A stretch of DNA of 64,000 nt from Otatea glauca (Eukaryota; Streptophyta; Magnoliopsida; Poales; Poaceae), in assembly GCA_036346275.1 (NCBI GenBank), contig JAYEVK010000095.1:1-64000 (forward strand), written 5' to 3'. A model generated the notes under the pieces. It was given only the letters and a program-made list of their open reading frames with translations, ran no database searches and was not told the DNA's origin. A program made the translations under genes and the position numbers. How positions within the stretch are numbered: the first letter of the stretch is position 1; every line of letters begins with the position of its first letter. Positions 11,170 to 23,199 of this stretch are shown here, in pieces.

Positions 11170-12540
11170 CAGCATAATACGTTGTTCCAAAGGTAGGCCT
11201 ACAGGCTACTAGGCATGTTGTGCAAATAGTACTTCCGTCAAAAAAACAAATAGTTTTAGATAAACACAGTCAACAGAATATAGTTTTAATCACTATTTTT
11301 TTATTATAATATACTTATAAAATAATAATATTATAAAAGTATTTTTGAGACAAATATCAATGGAGCAGGGGCGTACACATTTTCAAGAATAAGTATCGTC
11401 TTTAGCACCCGTGCTTAATTTTTGGTATAGCAGCGGCGAATGTACACACGCTCGGGTGCTGCTAGAGAAAGAAGAAGTTTTGCTAGGTGATAAGCTGTTT
11501 CTTGTGTAATGTGGCTTGGTAAGTGGCTGCTTGTTGAAAGCCCAATTTGTCAATTGGTAAATTCGATTGCTGCCTGTAAAATTGGACTCGAACCCTATAT
11601 GCACGTAGAGACCATAGAGAGAGGTGAGGCTTGACACCTCTCATTTGCAAGGATATGGTAGCCCGCCGAGACGACGGCGTTTGACGCACGTCGAGGGAAG
11701 TCGGTGATTGTGAGGGCACGATGGAACGTTGAGTAGATAATGGGGAGTAGGTGTGCGGCGATGGGCAATCCATCAGATTAGGGGTTAGATGTTTTGCTTT
11801 TTTTTTTGAAAATTTCTAACTTATTTTTTTCTTAGCAACTCTAAAAAAACATATCACGAGCTGTTAAAATATAATAGATTTTTTAGTTAATTTTGAATAT
11901 TAGTTTTAGGTTAGCATTCATATATTTATCCAACTCCTAATTTTACCTAATTTTTATTTCAAATTTTAGCTATGTACGGGTTTTAATTTAGAGTTCGTAT
12001 GAAAATCAAATTACCAATTTCTTTTTATTTTTTATTCTGAATTTATGCTATTTTTTATGGTACTTGGTATGGACTCTTTCTTTTAATCTAATCCGTTATA
12101 ACTCGAGTCTGCTAAATAGACAATTAGATGTTTTTCTTTAAATAATAACATCCAATGGCTACTATAGTTTAACTTAGCTACGGTCCGCCAAAATAAAGGT
12201 ATATGTTTTGCTTTTTTGTAAGAATTTCTATGTTATTTATTTTTTTCTTAGTAACTATAAATAGCTTTTAATATATAATAGATTGTAACTATGTCCATAG
12301 ATTAAATATAGACAATAGCCAATTTGTTATATTAATTGGTGTTAACTTGTTCATAGATTTCTAAAAGTTTGACAAACGAATACTGCATAAATATTCCTAG
12401 AATAATGAAGTACTAATAGTAAGCTCCGAATTGATAAAAACACAATACAAATTGTTTAATATGTTTATATCAATTTAGCCTAATCTTTTAAGCTCACTCT
12501 CTATTTTTTATCGAGGCTTCACCACTAGAGGGAACATCCT
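11170..12540. other. AT-rich gene-free sequence with a short duplication
   Basis: No gene seen. A roughly 90-bp stretch around GTTTTGCTTTTTT and TTTTTTTCTTAG near 11790-11880 recurs in diverged form near 12205-12290. Confidence 0.5.
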
Positions 12541-12722
12541 CAAGAAGATGGGGACTATGCTAGAGATTGAACAATTTCCTATATTTTGAGATATAGTGTT
12601 GGCTTATACCTCCTTCGGTACCAAATTAGATCATTTTGAGTATTGGGACAGTTTATAAAGTATATCCAGATAGAAATCACAAAAGCTCTATTATTATATA
12701 ATTATATTTCACAACTAATATA

Positions 12723-12978
12723 CTCTCTCTAATCATAAATACATGTCGTTTTAGATACAAGCAGTCAAACTTTCAAAACTTTGACTATCGATATATTTTT
12801 AAATATTTAGATTGGATACATAAAAATCATGTATAGATTTCTCTCGATAAATATGTTCATAATATTATATTTTTTTATTGATTTTATAATTATATTACAA
12901 TATAAACGAGTGGTCGAAGTTGCAATTTAGGGACTGTGTTGATGTCCAGTACAACAACTAATTTGTGACTGGAGGGAG
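12723..12978. mobile_element. Stowaway-like MITE, 256 bp
   Basis: Starts CTCTCTCTAATCATAAATAC and ends GTGACTGGAGGGAG, flanked by TA on both sides (12721-12722, 12979-12980). The paralogous sequence at 18.4 kb lacks it, which confirms the boundaries. Same family as the copies at 13109, 30166 and 45709. Confidence 0.85.
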
Positions 12979-13108
12979 TAATAATCTCAATTTTTTTAGG
13001 CCAATCTAAATATTGTTTTCTACATTAATGGCAAAATCTAAAATTATTTGACTAAGATGTACTCTACGATGACGTGTATTTGCATGCGACAACCCTTGAA
13101 GTGTTATA

Positions 13109-13365
13109 CTCCCTCCGGTTCATAAAAACTTGTCAGGTTGGGATAAATGCAGTTAAATTTTTGAAACTTTAGCTATCGATATCTTTTTAAATATTTAGAT
13201 TGGATGCATGAAAATCACATGTGTGATTCGTCTCGAAACGTATTTTCATAATATTATAATTTTATTATATTTTTTAAATATATTATAATACAAATTAGTG
13301 GTCAAAGTTGAGTTTTGAGAACCGCATCGATATCCAAAACAACAACTATTTGTGACCAGATGGAG
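13109..13365. mobile_element. Stowaway-like MITE, 257 bp
   Basis: Starts CTCCCTCCGGTTCATAAAAA and ends TGTGACCAGATGGAG, with TA at 13107-13108 and 13366-13367. Interior words TTTAAATATTTAGATTGGAT and CAACAACTA are shared with the other copies. Missing from the paralogous site near 18.55 kb. Confidence 0.85.
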
Positions 13366-13600
13366 TAGCACCTTATAAAATTCAAACCTCAAACTTGTTG
13401 CTACGGGACCAGTAGAAAAGGAGAGTATATAAAATGATAACAGGACGCATAAAAAATAACAATTCGATGTACATTTTTCTCCTAACATTAATGGAGTTTG
13501 AACTTAAAATTTTGAATTTTCAAAAACTACCCCGAGGACTACATCTCATGTGTCAAATCAGCGTGCATTGATCACCCTTTCCCGGAGGGAAAATTTTGTT

Positions 13601-14040
13601 ACAGCTTGAAACATACTCGTCGTGTATCGGTTTTTGTAAAGCATTTTTTTAAGCAAAACGCTTCGAACATATTGAAATAGTATAAATGGTTTATAAGATA
13701 TCATCATTCAAAGTTTTCAATCAACCCACGTCACTCTCTCGATCCACCCGTCCCTTTGTGTTCAGCGTGATAGTAACTGTATATATACGGAAGGGCTATT
13801 GTCACCCAAGTGTAAAATAGATACTCTACGCGTCGGCTGGACGAGTGCATTCAAACCATCCCACATATGCCTACTTCGTGGGTGGACTAAGCTAATTAGT
13901 TACGTAGCTAACCAACCAATAAATATGGTTCTTTTTTTGTATTAGAATTTTATTTTTGATCTAGCCACAACTTTTTATTGACAGCTCCGATTCATGAACG
14001 ATTTCCACCGGTAGTTTACCGATGACGAGATGAACATAAT
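13601..14040. other. Gene-free sequence
   Basis: Mixed composition; nothing recognised apart from the onset of the repeat array that follows. Confidence 0.5.
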
Positions 14041-14760
14041 GATATAAGTATCATCAAGAAATGCCATATGAATAAGATTTTATACCAACTTACTGGATAC
14101 GTTGTTAGATTGTACTAACACATCTAGTAGTGCCATATGATAGCCATGCGATATCGACAGTAAAAAATGCATTCCAATTTACTAGACACGCTATTAGATT
14201 TTATTGTCGAACCATGTTGTGATGCATGATTACCGTGTTGTAGTGGAAATACGAAACAAACAAAAGTTATTGTCAAATGCACTCTTATTTAATAGATGTG
14301 TAGTTAGATTTTACTATCAAATCTCGCCATGGCGCATGATGATTATGTGATAGTGGCAATACAAAGTGGACCAAAGTTGCTAACAAATGCACTCTAATTT
14401 ACTAGACATGTTGTTAGATTTTACTATTGAACCTCGCTGTAACGCATGATGGCTGTGTGATAGCGACAATACGAAATGGATCAAATTTACTGCCAAATAT
14501 ACTCCAATTTACTAGTCGCGTCTTTAGATTTTAGTGTCGAACCTCACCGTGACACATGATGACTTTGTGATAGCAGCAATACAAAATGGACCAAAGTTAC
14601 TGCAAAATGCATTCAATTTACTGGATGTGTTGTTAAATTTTACTACTGAATCTTGTTGTGGCACATGATGGCAGTGTGATAGTGGCAGTAAAAAATGGAT
14701 ACCATATTTATGTCCAAATAAATTCCGATTTACTGTCATGTTGAGAACATAGGGGCACAT
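14040..14760. repeat. Satellite-like tandem array, 110-bp unit
   Basis: The anchor ACTAG/ACTGG after AATTT falls at 14092, 14181, 14291, 14401, 14511, 14620 and 14732: steps of 89, 110, 110, 110, 109 and 112 bp. Each unit contains GTTAGATTTTACT, a CATGATG block and a GTGATAGTGGCAATAC block. Units have diverged by perhaps 15-25%. Confidence 0.9.
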
Positions 14761-15049
14761 GGAAAGAGAAATGTGTGTTGATTGCAAACTTTGAACGATA
14801 ATATCTCCTAAACTATTTATCCTATTTACAATCTGTTTGAAGCATTTTGTTGAAAAAACATGCTTAACAAAAATAGATACATGATTAATATGTTTTAACA
14901 TCATAAAAAATAATGAATGCATCATTTTAGCGTGAAAAATATGGGAGGTATTGGGTTTTCTTTGACCAATCTTTAACAAAGGTGGAATGTGGATTTTTAC
15001 ACATGGAAGGTGGTGGAGCATAGAATAGGTTATTCTACCGCCGGGTGCA

Positions 15050-15305
15050 AATTATATGTATACACACACCTATATATGCATATATGCGTATATATGTATG
15101 TATATGTACATACACACACTCTTTTTACCATCTTTGAAAGGTATCAAAATTTACCTTGAGATAGTACCAAGAGGGAAAAAAATTTAAAGGGTGGAGGTAC
15201 CAACTTTTAGTATCTCTTAGTACTAATTCAATGCAAGTTTTGCTACCTCAAGGATAGCAAAAATCTCTCTATATATATGTGTGTGTGTGTGGACACATAT
15301 TTTTA
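15050..15305. mobile_element. Possible MITE with TA/CA-rich inverted ends
   Basis: A TATATGTATACACACACC block near 15053 is mirrored by ATATATGTGTGTGTGTGTGG near 15275. Between them lie the partly mirrored words TTTACCTTGAGATAGTACC and GCTACCTCAAGGATAGCA. The arrangement suggests a small inverted-repeat element, but no target duplication was identified and part of the symmetry is simple-sequence. Confidence 0.4.
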
Positions 15306-15840
15306 AAAAATATACTCGAATTCAAAGATTTTAAATTAATTTTGATCGCATGCTTTGCTATTTTTTTTATAAAATAAGGACGTACCTATAATCAAGCTAT
15401 CGTCAAAAAAGCAATTCTAGCTTGAATTTCAGTTCAAACTTGTTTGAACTAGTTAGTAAACTAGTTAAACTCGACTGCCAAGAAATTTCAAAAAATTTCG
15501 TGAACAATGCGTAGGAGATATACCTATTTTAGATCATGTTATGTGCCTATACACCGTTGTGTCCCAATTAATTACACATATATACGAATATATATAAGTA
15601 ATATAATTTTATTTTCATGATAAATATTTGAGTTGTTTACTAAGTATAACTCTACATTTATATATAAATATATTGATTTTTGTATCTAGCCACGTAGTTG
15701 ATGGAAAAATTCGGCTAGTTTTGGTTAAGACAATCCTTTGGTAATTTATTTCGAAATCACACCAAGGTTCCGGTTGTGACGAACCTTTCACGCTCCGCCG
15801 AGCCGAGCTGTCTCTCTGGACGTTCTCCGGCACGGCACCA
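15306..15840. other. AT-rich gene-free sequence
   Basis: No gene or recognisable element seen. Confidence 0.5.
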
Positions 15841-15960
15841 CCATTATTGGCGAATCATTGGTTTCCGTTAGAGCCTTTTGAGCCCATCCAAACAGTTAGG
15901 TCAGCAACCAAAGGACATACCACACATGGATGGATCGATCGTGGCCTCGTGCCGAACCCT

Positions 15961-16262
15961 GCCAAATGCCGTTGGGCGCCCTCCCACAAGACGGCGTTCT
16001 ATATGCAGACAAGGTGCTTGCTCAGTTTATGTGTACAATTATTCTTCTAAACTTGTATATATAGGCTATGTTTGAATAGTTTTTGATTGTGCAGATTTTG
16101 AATTCTTTAAGAATCGAGTGAGTGATAGTTTTTAATTTTGTATATAAATCTACTTAGGAGAAGCTTCTTGAAGAATCCAAAATCTGAATTCTAAAATCGT
16201 GCTGAGTTCAGCCAAATGCCGTTGGGCGCCCTCGCACAAGACGGCATTCCATATGCGGACGG
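15961..16262 (+). repeat. 50-bp direct repeat bracketing a 200-bp AT-rich insert
   Basis: GCCAAATGCCGTTGGGCGCC begins at about 15961 and again at about 16212, each time followed by CTC-CACAAGACGGC and a TATGC-GAC block. Between them is about 200 bp bounded by GGCTATGTTTGAATAG and GTGCTGAGTTCAGCC. This could be insertion with a long duplication, or a local tandem duplication that later diverged. Confidence 0.6.
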
Positions 16263-16439
16263 CGTAGTGTTCATCCATAGAATGATTGTTCTGAACCTGG
16301 ATCGTAATTCGCTTTTCCGACGTTCCACCCGGTGGACGGAGGCCCGTGAACGGTGTCTCGAGCCGCTACTGGCCAGTCGTGTTTTGGGGATGAGTTATTG
16401 AGTACAGTGTGCTGCATCTGGAGCCTCATTTGTTTATTC

Positions 16440-16770
16440 TGTTTATCCGAGGTTGAAGATTGGTTTTCGATCGTACCGCTCCGGTTCGAGATCCAAAACC
16501 GCTCGGTAAATTGGTCTAATTAAAAAAAATTATGCGTTAAAAACCACTCTAAAACCATTGAAAAACCACAATTTTCGCAAAAAAAAACTATTTGAAAACC
16601 GTTTTTTAGGAACATTCAATTGGTCGGTTGGTTTTTCGCGAAAACCGAGCAATTTTTTGTTGAAAACCGAACAGTTTTTTTTTCTTAACCCTTCGGTTTC
16701 TGACGGTTTTTGCAGTTTTCAAAACACGAATTTCGAACCGATTTTTCAAAAACGGTTTTTGAAACCCTGA
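16440..16770. repeat. Low-complexity AAAACCG/CGGTTTT stretch
   Basis: Repeated AAAACCG, AAACCAC and CGGTTTTT words with no regular period. Some pairs are complementary, so it can fold. No gene. Confidence 0.5.
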
Positions 16771-17084
16771 TTCCAGCAATTGTGGATAAGCTCACTGTAC
16801 CGATGTTGTACAATTTGCTCTCTGTCCTCTATTCAGCTTGTTAGTATATATGGTTCCACAGGTGCAGGGTTCCAAATCTCACCGAATTTCGCCGAAATTT
16901 CAGATTTCGGACCACCTCGAAATCTAAACTACCGTCTGAATTTTTTTTTGAAATCGCTACAGTAATCCAAAATTTCGTGTTTTTTGGACAGATTTTATCC
17001 AATAACCCTCAGGAAAGTCATCTCCTACGAAATTTTGTTGAAAAACCCAATTTTTGAGACATTTTAAAATTTTGGCAGAAAAAC

Positions 17085-18115
17085 TATCAGATTTTTATAA
17101 AATTGTACATACTTGATAATGAGCTAAACATTTTATGGTACTATATTTAATAGTTTAGGATCATACATAAAAAATTTCAAAATAATTTAAATTCATTTGT
17201 TATCTTTAAAAAATCAAAAACAGAATGAACATAATTGGGACAGTTACATTGTCAGAATTTTATAAATTTTCTTGAGTGTGATTATGATCTAAATTTTTTG
17301 TCAGAGATTAATAATTGACTCATTACCATTATATAATTTTTTCCAAAAATTTATACTTTGTTTGTTTGGTCAATCAAATCTATGTAAGCATTGAACTCCG
17401 TTCGTTATATTATATTTCAAAAATAAAAAAGAGAAAGAACATAAATGGTATTGTGCATTGTAAGAATTTTATATATTCACTGGAGTGTGATCATGTTTTA
17501 AATTTTTTGTGAGATATTAAGCATTTCCTTATCACCCTTATGTAAAATTTTCAAAAATTTTAAACCTTTTTTATTGCTAAAGAGAATTTATATATTGATC
17601 ATGAGACTTTTATCAGGATGTAGCACTGTCTGAATTTTTAAAAATTATTTAAGAACGATCAACATATTAAACTTTTACAGAAATCTAATGTTACATCAGG
17701 ACCATCAATAAAAAGTTTCAAAAAATTTTAACGTTGTTTAGATAATTTATCATTTTATTCAAATTTGCCGGTAAGCCTTTTAACAAGGCAGTAGTACTTT
17801 TCTAATTTTTAAAAATTTATGAAGCTTGATCATCATCTGAAAATTTTATGAGAACATTAGTGATGCATCATAACCATGCAAAAAAAATTCAAAGTTTTAT
17901 AATGTGGTTTGAACCATTTTGCATTCGGTTCAAAATTATGAGTCAGCGTTTTATCAGGACAGTAGCAATGTTTGAATTTTTGAAAATTTCACAGATTTTA
18001 GAATAATCTGAAATTTTTATGGCAATATTATCAATGTGTCAGGACTATCCAATAAAATTTCAAAATTTGTAGACATCGTTTGACCCACTTTTTTTTGTTG
18101 CAAAAAGACCAAAAT
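17085..18115. repeat. Degenerate tandem array, about 170-bp unit
   Basis: A unit with GTCTGAATTTTTAAAAATT, then a GATCAT-ATTAAATTTT block, a CAGGACCAT block and TTTCAAAAATTTTA recurs with anchors near 17088, 17250, 17459, 17628, 17799 and 17968 (last steps 169-171 bp). The best unit (17.93-18.07 kb) aligns over most of its length with the 172-bp unit of the foldback at 24.1-26.3 kb: GTGGTTTG, GTCAG, ACAGT-G-AATGTTTGAATTTTT, ATAATCTGAAATTTT and ATGGAAATAT words fall in the same order. Flanked by GAATTTCG-rich segments at 16880 and 18150 that may be its ends. Confidence 0.75.
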
Positions 18116-18194
18116 TTCGTATATTTCGCTTAAAATTTTGTTATTTTTGGCGAATTTCGTTTTTACTGGCATGTAGTACAAATAATACCCCAAA

Positions 18195-18810
18195 GAAATC
18201 GGGCAATGCCCTAGAGATTGAACAACATGTACACTTTATTCAGTGGTATAACTGGTACATAAGAAAATCATGTTGGCTTATACTTCATTCGATTCAGATA
18301 GAGTTCATTTTGTGTATTGACACGGTTTCTAAAGTATCACTTTGACCATTAATTTCTAGCGTAAATGTTGTTAGAAATCGTAAAAACTTTGTATTATAAA
18401 AGCATATTTCATGACGAATCTAATAATACCGACAATTTTTTAAGCCAATCTAAATATTGTTTCATACATTAATGGTCAAATCGAAAAATGCTTGACCGAT
18501 ATGTACTATAATACGATTACCTGTATTTGCAAGCAACAGTTCTTAAAATGTTATGGACTTACAGTAAATTCAACCTCAAACTTGATTGTTATGGGATAAG
18601 TAGGAGAGTAAATAAACCGATAACAGGATGCATAAAAAATAACAATTCGTTGTGCATTTTTCTCCTGGCATTAATGGAGTTTGAACTTGAATTTTTTTAA
18701 AAAAAATTCAAAAACTGCCCCAAGGAACTCAATATCTTGTATTGATCTCATGTGTCAAATCAATGTGCTTTGATCACTCTTTCACCGAGGGAGGAATTTT
18801 ACTCATTTCA
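18195..18810 (+). repeat. Copy 2 of the dispersed duplication (MITE-free)
   Basis: Continuous counterpart of 12540-13600 without the two MITEs. The uninterrupted junctions (CTAATAATACC near 18.42 kb and ATGTTATGGAC near 18.55 kb) act as empty sites. Confidence 0.85.
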
Positions 18811-19502
18811 TTTTTTCCATCCTTTTGTCAGACATATTTTGTTTTTTGCCACTTCGTCCACTTTTCCCTAAAGTAAATGGGTTTAACCATTAAGAAATAT
18901 GTAATAAAATTAGAAAATACCATATTATCATGGAAAATTCAGGAAAAAATAAAAAATATCAACAACTTTGGTTTTTTTGGAAAAAATACAATAAAGAAAT
19001 TTCTCAAGAAACATTACGTCAAACAAAACATTTCAATCTTCCTCAACTTTCATGAGACATTGCTAAAGTTTTCCTGATATAAATAAAACATTTTCAATTT
19101 TTTCTGATTCTTTTTGCATATTTCTTAACGGTTAAACACCATTTGACTTGATGAAAAATTGGACGGAATGACAAAAACGAAATACACACTGACAGAACGA
19201 TGATAAAAATGAAATGAATAGATTTTTTATGGTAGAAATTATATTGCACACATTTTCAGTGACAGAAGCCAAATTTTCCCTTTCACCAAATTGGTGGTTC
19301 TGGCTAGATATTTCTCCAATTCAAATGTTACTCACCCACCTTAAAATAATGATATTCACACATCGGCACAATCGTAGGAAGCACGGCATTGTACAGTAGT
19401 ATGCTTGTCCAAATAATACGATACAAGTTTACTTGACCCACTATTATGTCTAAAGAAATACAATGAACGAACCATACCCACACAATACATTCTTGAAGCA
19501 CG
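18811..19502. other. AT-rich gene-free sequence
   Basis: No gene seen. The last 8 bp before 19511 (ATCATCAC) form the left target duplication of the hAT element. Confidence 0.5.
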
Positions 19503-19830
19503 ATCATCACTAGAGGTGGGCGTCGTGCCGGGCCCGGCACGGGCCCATCGTGCTTCGGGCTGGAATCGCGTTGGGTCGCGTCGGCCGTCGTGCCGCCGTC
19601 TTGGGTCGTCGCCGCCCGGCTCGTCTTCGGCGAGCCCAAGCACGGCCCATTTACGCTTCGTGCCTACTTCGTACCGTGTCGGCCTAGGCCCGGTCCATTT
19701 ACACTATTGCGACGAGAGGAAATGACCCAAATTTGCTTGTAGTAGCGTGCGTACGCGATGCTATGGTGCAGCGAATGTATAGCCACCTTGATTAAATAAA
19801 TATGTAAATCTACAATCGAGCAACACGCAT

Positions 19831-20160
19831 GGACAGAGATCTTTGGCAGTAGTTTGCATTTGCTCGGCATCCAACCGTTGGATCGAGCGAATCGACGGTC
19901 CAGATTAATAAAACGGTCTTGCTTGGACAGAGATCCTTGGCAGTCATAATAGTGACTGCCAAGTTTGCAGTTGCTGGGCATCCAACCATTGGATTGAGCG
20001 AATCGACGGTCCGGATTAATAAAACGGTCTTGCTACAGTAAATTGGTACGTTACTGTTTGCTACAGTGAATTGGTGCCGTGCTGTTTGCTACATTTACTT
20101 GGCACGATATTGTTCGCTACAATACTTGGTACGGTATTATTTGCTACAGTAAGCTGCGCA
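19831..20160. repeat. Tandem duplications inside the hAT element
   Basis: A block beginning GGACAGAGATC starts at 19831 and 19925 (94-bp and 110-bp copies). Each holds GGCATCCAACC-TTGGAT and AATAAAACGGTCTTGCT. The second copy has gained a perfect hairpin, GGCAGTCA-TAATAG-TGACTGCC-type, at about 19939-19961. From about 20032 to 20150 a 28-30 bp unit (TGCTACAGTAAATTGGTACG) is repeated about five times. Confidence 0.8.
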
Positions 20161-20454
20161 GTACCCTTGTCCACCACGCATCCACTTAGATCATCCAAAA
20201 TAAAAGTGGGGCCATGCATTGTGCCAATTAATTAAATCATTATTAGCGAACACGCATTCGTTCTCTTATGTATCTCTGGAGAAATTAGCAAAGTAAGTAA
20301 ATAAATGACAAGAAGAAATGTGCACGCAAAGCAATGACTAAATGAAAGCATGCGAAAGAAAGATCCTGTGTGGATATCAGTATTGTTAGCAATGGACACA
20401 AATATTGGGGGAAAAAGAAGTAAATTTTATTAAATATTGAACATGTACAAAGTT

Positions 20455-20525
20455 ACTGCCTCGTTAAAAACCTTACACCCCGGTGTGGGGTACCCCGGTA
20501 AGGAAAAGAGTACAGTAACTACGTT
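20455..20525. terminator. Hairpin-rich 3' region after the hAT transposase
   Basis: CCTTACACCCCGGTGTGGGG followed by TACCCCGGTAAGG gives overlapping inverted repeats just downstream of the transposase stop, near CTGCCTCGTTAAAAACC, a word often seen after plant hAT genes. It may help end the transcript; inference only. Confidence 0.35.
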
Positions 20526-20537
20526 TATATACATAGA

Positions 20538-22651
20538 CTACTCGAGGCTGAGATTGTCAAAGTCGGCTACCACGTCTGTGATCTCCTGATCTTCTGGCTG
20601 ATGTTGTGTCCTCTCATCTGCACGCTCTCCGTCTTTGAGGCATGTAATTGCCTCAACCATCTCGTGTCCGGGAGACGACCTCCTTGGCTCAAGTATCCTC
20701 CCACCAAACCGAAAGTGGATTCGACGAGACAGTGGACACCGAAACCGTAAGTACATCCCGTGCGAAATGGGATAGCACGGGGTAAATACGTTGGTTATTC
20801 TTCCACCACAAAAGCAAGTTAAGTTGATTTTCCTCGTCTATGTCAAGCTCGGACTCCATGAAAGGCGTGTCGAGGTAGTGGTTGATCTCTACCCGTGGAT
20901 TCCATTGCGACCTGCTCGGCGTTTCGGAAGATGAACCAGACGATTTGCCTTTCAGCTTCTTCCACATGTTTGAAGCGATCGAACCGCCTCGTACTTGTTG
21001 CGTTGTTGAGGTAGATCTTCGTGCTTCACTTCTGGTGCCAAACTTCTCGTAGTATTTGTCGAAAACTCTGAAAAACTCGTTATAAACATGAGTATAGGCC
21101 TCGGAGAAATCAAGATCGAATGCCTCACCTATTTCGCAGAGGCGCCGCAAGTCGGAAAATTTTCTCCGAGGATCCAAAATGACAAGAAACAAGACAAATG
21201 TGGAATAGCTTGAAAATATTTTAAAATTTTTTACTCCATTGGTTCTATAATGGAACGTAAAACATAATTATCTCTATTTTGTTTAAAAGCATTAGCAATA
21301 AGCCAAAGTCACTCGATAACTAAGCAAGAAGTTGTGTAATACACACCGGATAATTTTGTAGTTGCGTCGTAAAATTTTTTAAAAAAATTACGAAAATGAC
21401 CAGCAATTATCCAATCCGCGTCAATAACCAATACCTCACCATTATTGCAGTTGACGAAGACAGTGATAATGTGCTCGTAGTCTTCGCACCGATGCAACAT
21501 AGTATAAGTTGAGTTCCATCTAAACTTTATATCAAGGTTGAATCTTCTTGGTTTCATATTGTTGGCCTTGCAAGACTCGAGAACTGGGCAAACTTTACAG
21601 TGAATTAGTAATAAAATCGATAGCACTACGTATGCCCTCTAAAGTAGGTTTCATTACATGCAAACTCGCATGTACAATGAGATTAATAATATGGCATACG
21701 TACCTCTGGTGGAGTACAAAACCTCCAATATAAGTCTCAGTGCGGTGAGAGATGCTCCATAGCCGTTGTGTTAGCTGATGCATTATCAAGAGTAATGGAA
21801 ACAATTCTACTTTCTATTTTAAAGTCATTAACAACCTCAAGTATACGGGTAGCGATAGCATGTCCGGTGTGTGACTGAGATTGGCCTAAACCCTATAACT
21901 CTTTGTTTAGTACGTACTGTCATCTAGGTAGTGTGCAACAACACTAATATATGTCGCTCTTTGGTGAGAGGAAGTCCATATATCAGATGTTAATGCAAAT
22001 GAAAAACTAAGCGTCATAAAGATCTGTTTTAACATTTCTAGTTTAGTTGTAAACATTTTACCAACATCACGTGTAGTTGTTCTTCTACTAACATGTTGGT
22101 ATTATGGCAAAACCACGTTACACCATTCTCTCAAAATTAGAGCTCTCACCCGTTCTAAGCGGAAGATCCTCCGTAACTATGTAACGTGCAATTTCTTCTC
22201 TAGCTACGTCGGCGTTGTATACCCATGTGCTTACCGAACCGTCGGTGTTGAAGTTGAGCTGTGTCTGCACGCCCTCTCCCGACCTCCGTCCGGCCGATAT
22301 CTTCCTCAAGCAATTCTCCGCGTGTCTCTTTAGATGACCTATACCACCACATGCATGTGCAGATAGTTTAGCTTGACAGTATTTGCAAACAGCATACACT
22401 ACCTCATGTTCGTCAACAGTTTCGATGGTTCTGTTCATATGTTGTCAGCACCACACGCGTCGACTGCCAGCTATGGACGCTCGTGCTGGTTGCATGGATA
22501 TGTCGGGCTGCGTGTTCGGTGTGGATACCGACGCCTGTCCCGCATGCACCGAGGTAGCGGCATCCGAGCTCGGTGCATCCGGAGTGTATGAGTCATCCTT
22601 GATGCCGTGCGTGTCGTCCAGATGATGGTCATCCATGCCGTAGTCTCCCAT
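20538..22651 (-). pseudogene. hAT transposase (BED finger + dimerisation domain), broken
   Basis: Pieces in order from the 5' end: MGDYGMDDHHLDD acidic N-terminus (22651-22445); BED-type zinc finger CKYCQAKLSAHACGGIGHLKRH (about 22375-22310); central region with RFNLDIKFRWNSTYTMLHRC and FKKFYDATTKLSG (21804-21309); C-terminal dimerisation domain with FMESELDIDEENQLNLLLWW, NNQRIYPVLSHFARDVLTV and STVSS (21192-20690). A frame slip near 20720 throws the last motif (FRFGGRILEPRRSS) into another frame ending at 20538. Other slips lie near 21600 and 22440. In intact relatives this nuclear protein cuts the element out by hairpin chemistry and dimerises through the C-terminal domain. It lies on the minus strand of the 19511-23849 element, so it is the element's own transposase, inactive as read. 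Confidence 0.85.
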
Positions 22652-23199
22652 ACTGGGGGAGAGTTGGCGTGGGTCGATCTCTTGATCCTGACGAGGGGGA
22701 CTAGGAGAGCGCGGGCGTGCTCTCCTGCTTTTGCTTTTGCGAAATATTTTATTTCACAACGAGAGAGCAAAAAAATGCAAGCAAATAGAGTGAGATGTGC
22801 GAGAATGCCGAGCGCTCGAGCAAAAATGGGCAAGAGAGAGCGCAAGAGAGTTGAGAGTTGTGCAGAGAAAATGCAAGCCATCCCCTCATTTATGGTGTGT
22901 CCAACGAAATAATCATTGTGAGTGTGAGTGTGTCCATTCAAAATTGCTTTAGAGAGCGGGATGGAAATTGCGACTCGCTCATTACTTAAAATTGAAAAGC
23001 GGACGAATATGATAGGCGGGATGGGATCGATCAATCACATCATTTGTCTCTCGCGTTCAAAACTTCAAATACATCAGTAGCGTGATTTTCTTCCGTGATT
23101 CCTCGCTCAAAATCATGCGATTGCATGCATGCACAAACAGAGCATCGAATCTTTACTATTTCTACTTTTTGAATGACACCGCCAATCAAATTCACGTCG

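Larger units (their letters stand above)
12540..13600 (+). repeat. Copy 1 of a dispersed duplication, split by two MITEs
   Basis: Three blocks (12540-12722, 12979-13108, 13366-13600) match, in order, a continuous stretch at 18195-18810. Shared words include CTAGAGATTGAACAA, AGCCAATCTAAATATTGTTT, AAAAAATAACAATTCG and CATTAATGGAGTTTGAACTT. The two interruptions are Stowaway-like MITEs absent from the other copy. No coding sequence is evident. Confidence 0.85.

Noticed and set aside
14040..14760. CRISPR-like spacing of repeats
   Set aside because: The whole 110-bp unit is repeated with no unique spacers, and this is plant nuclear DNA.
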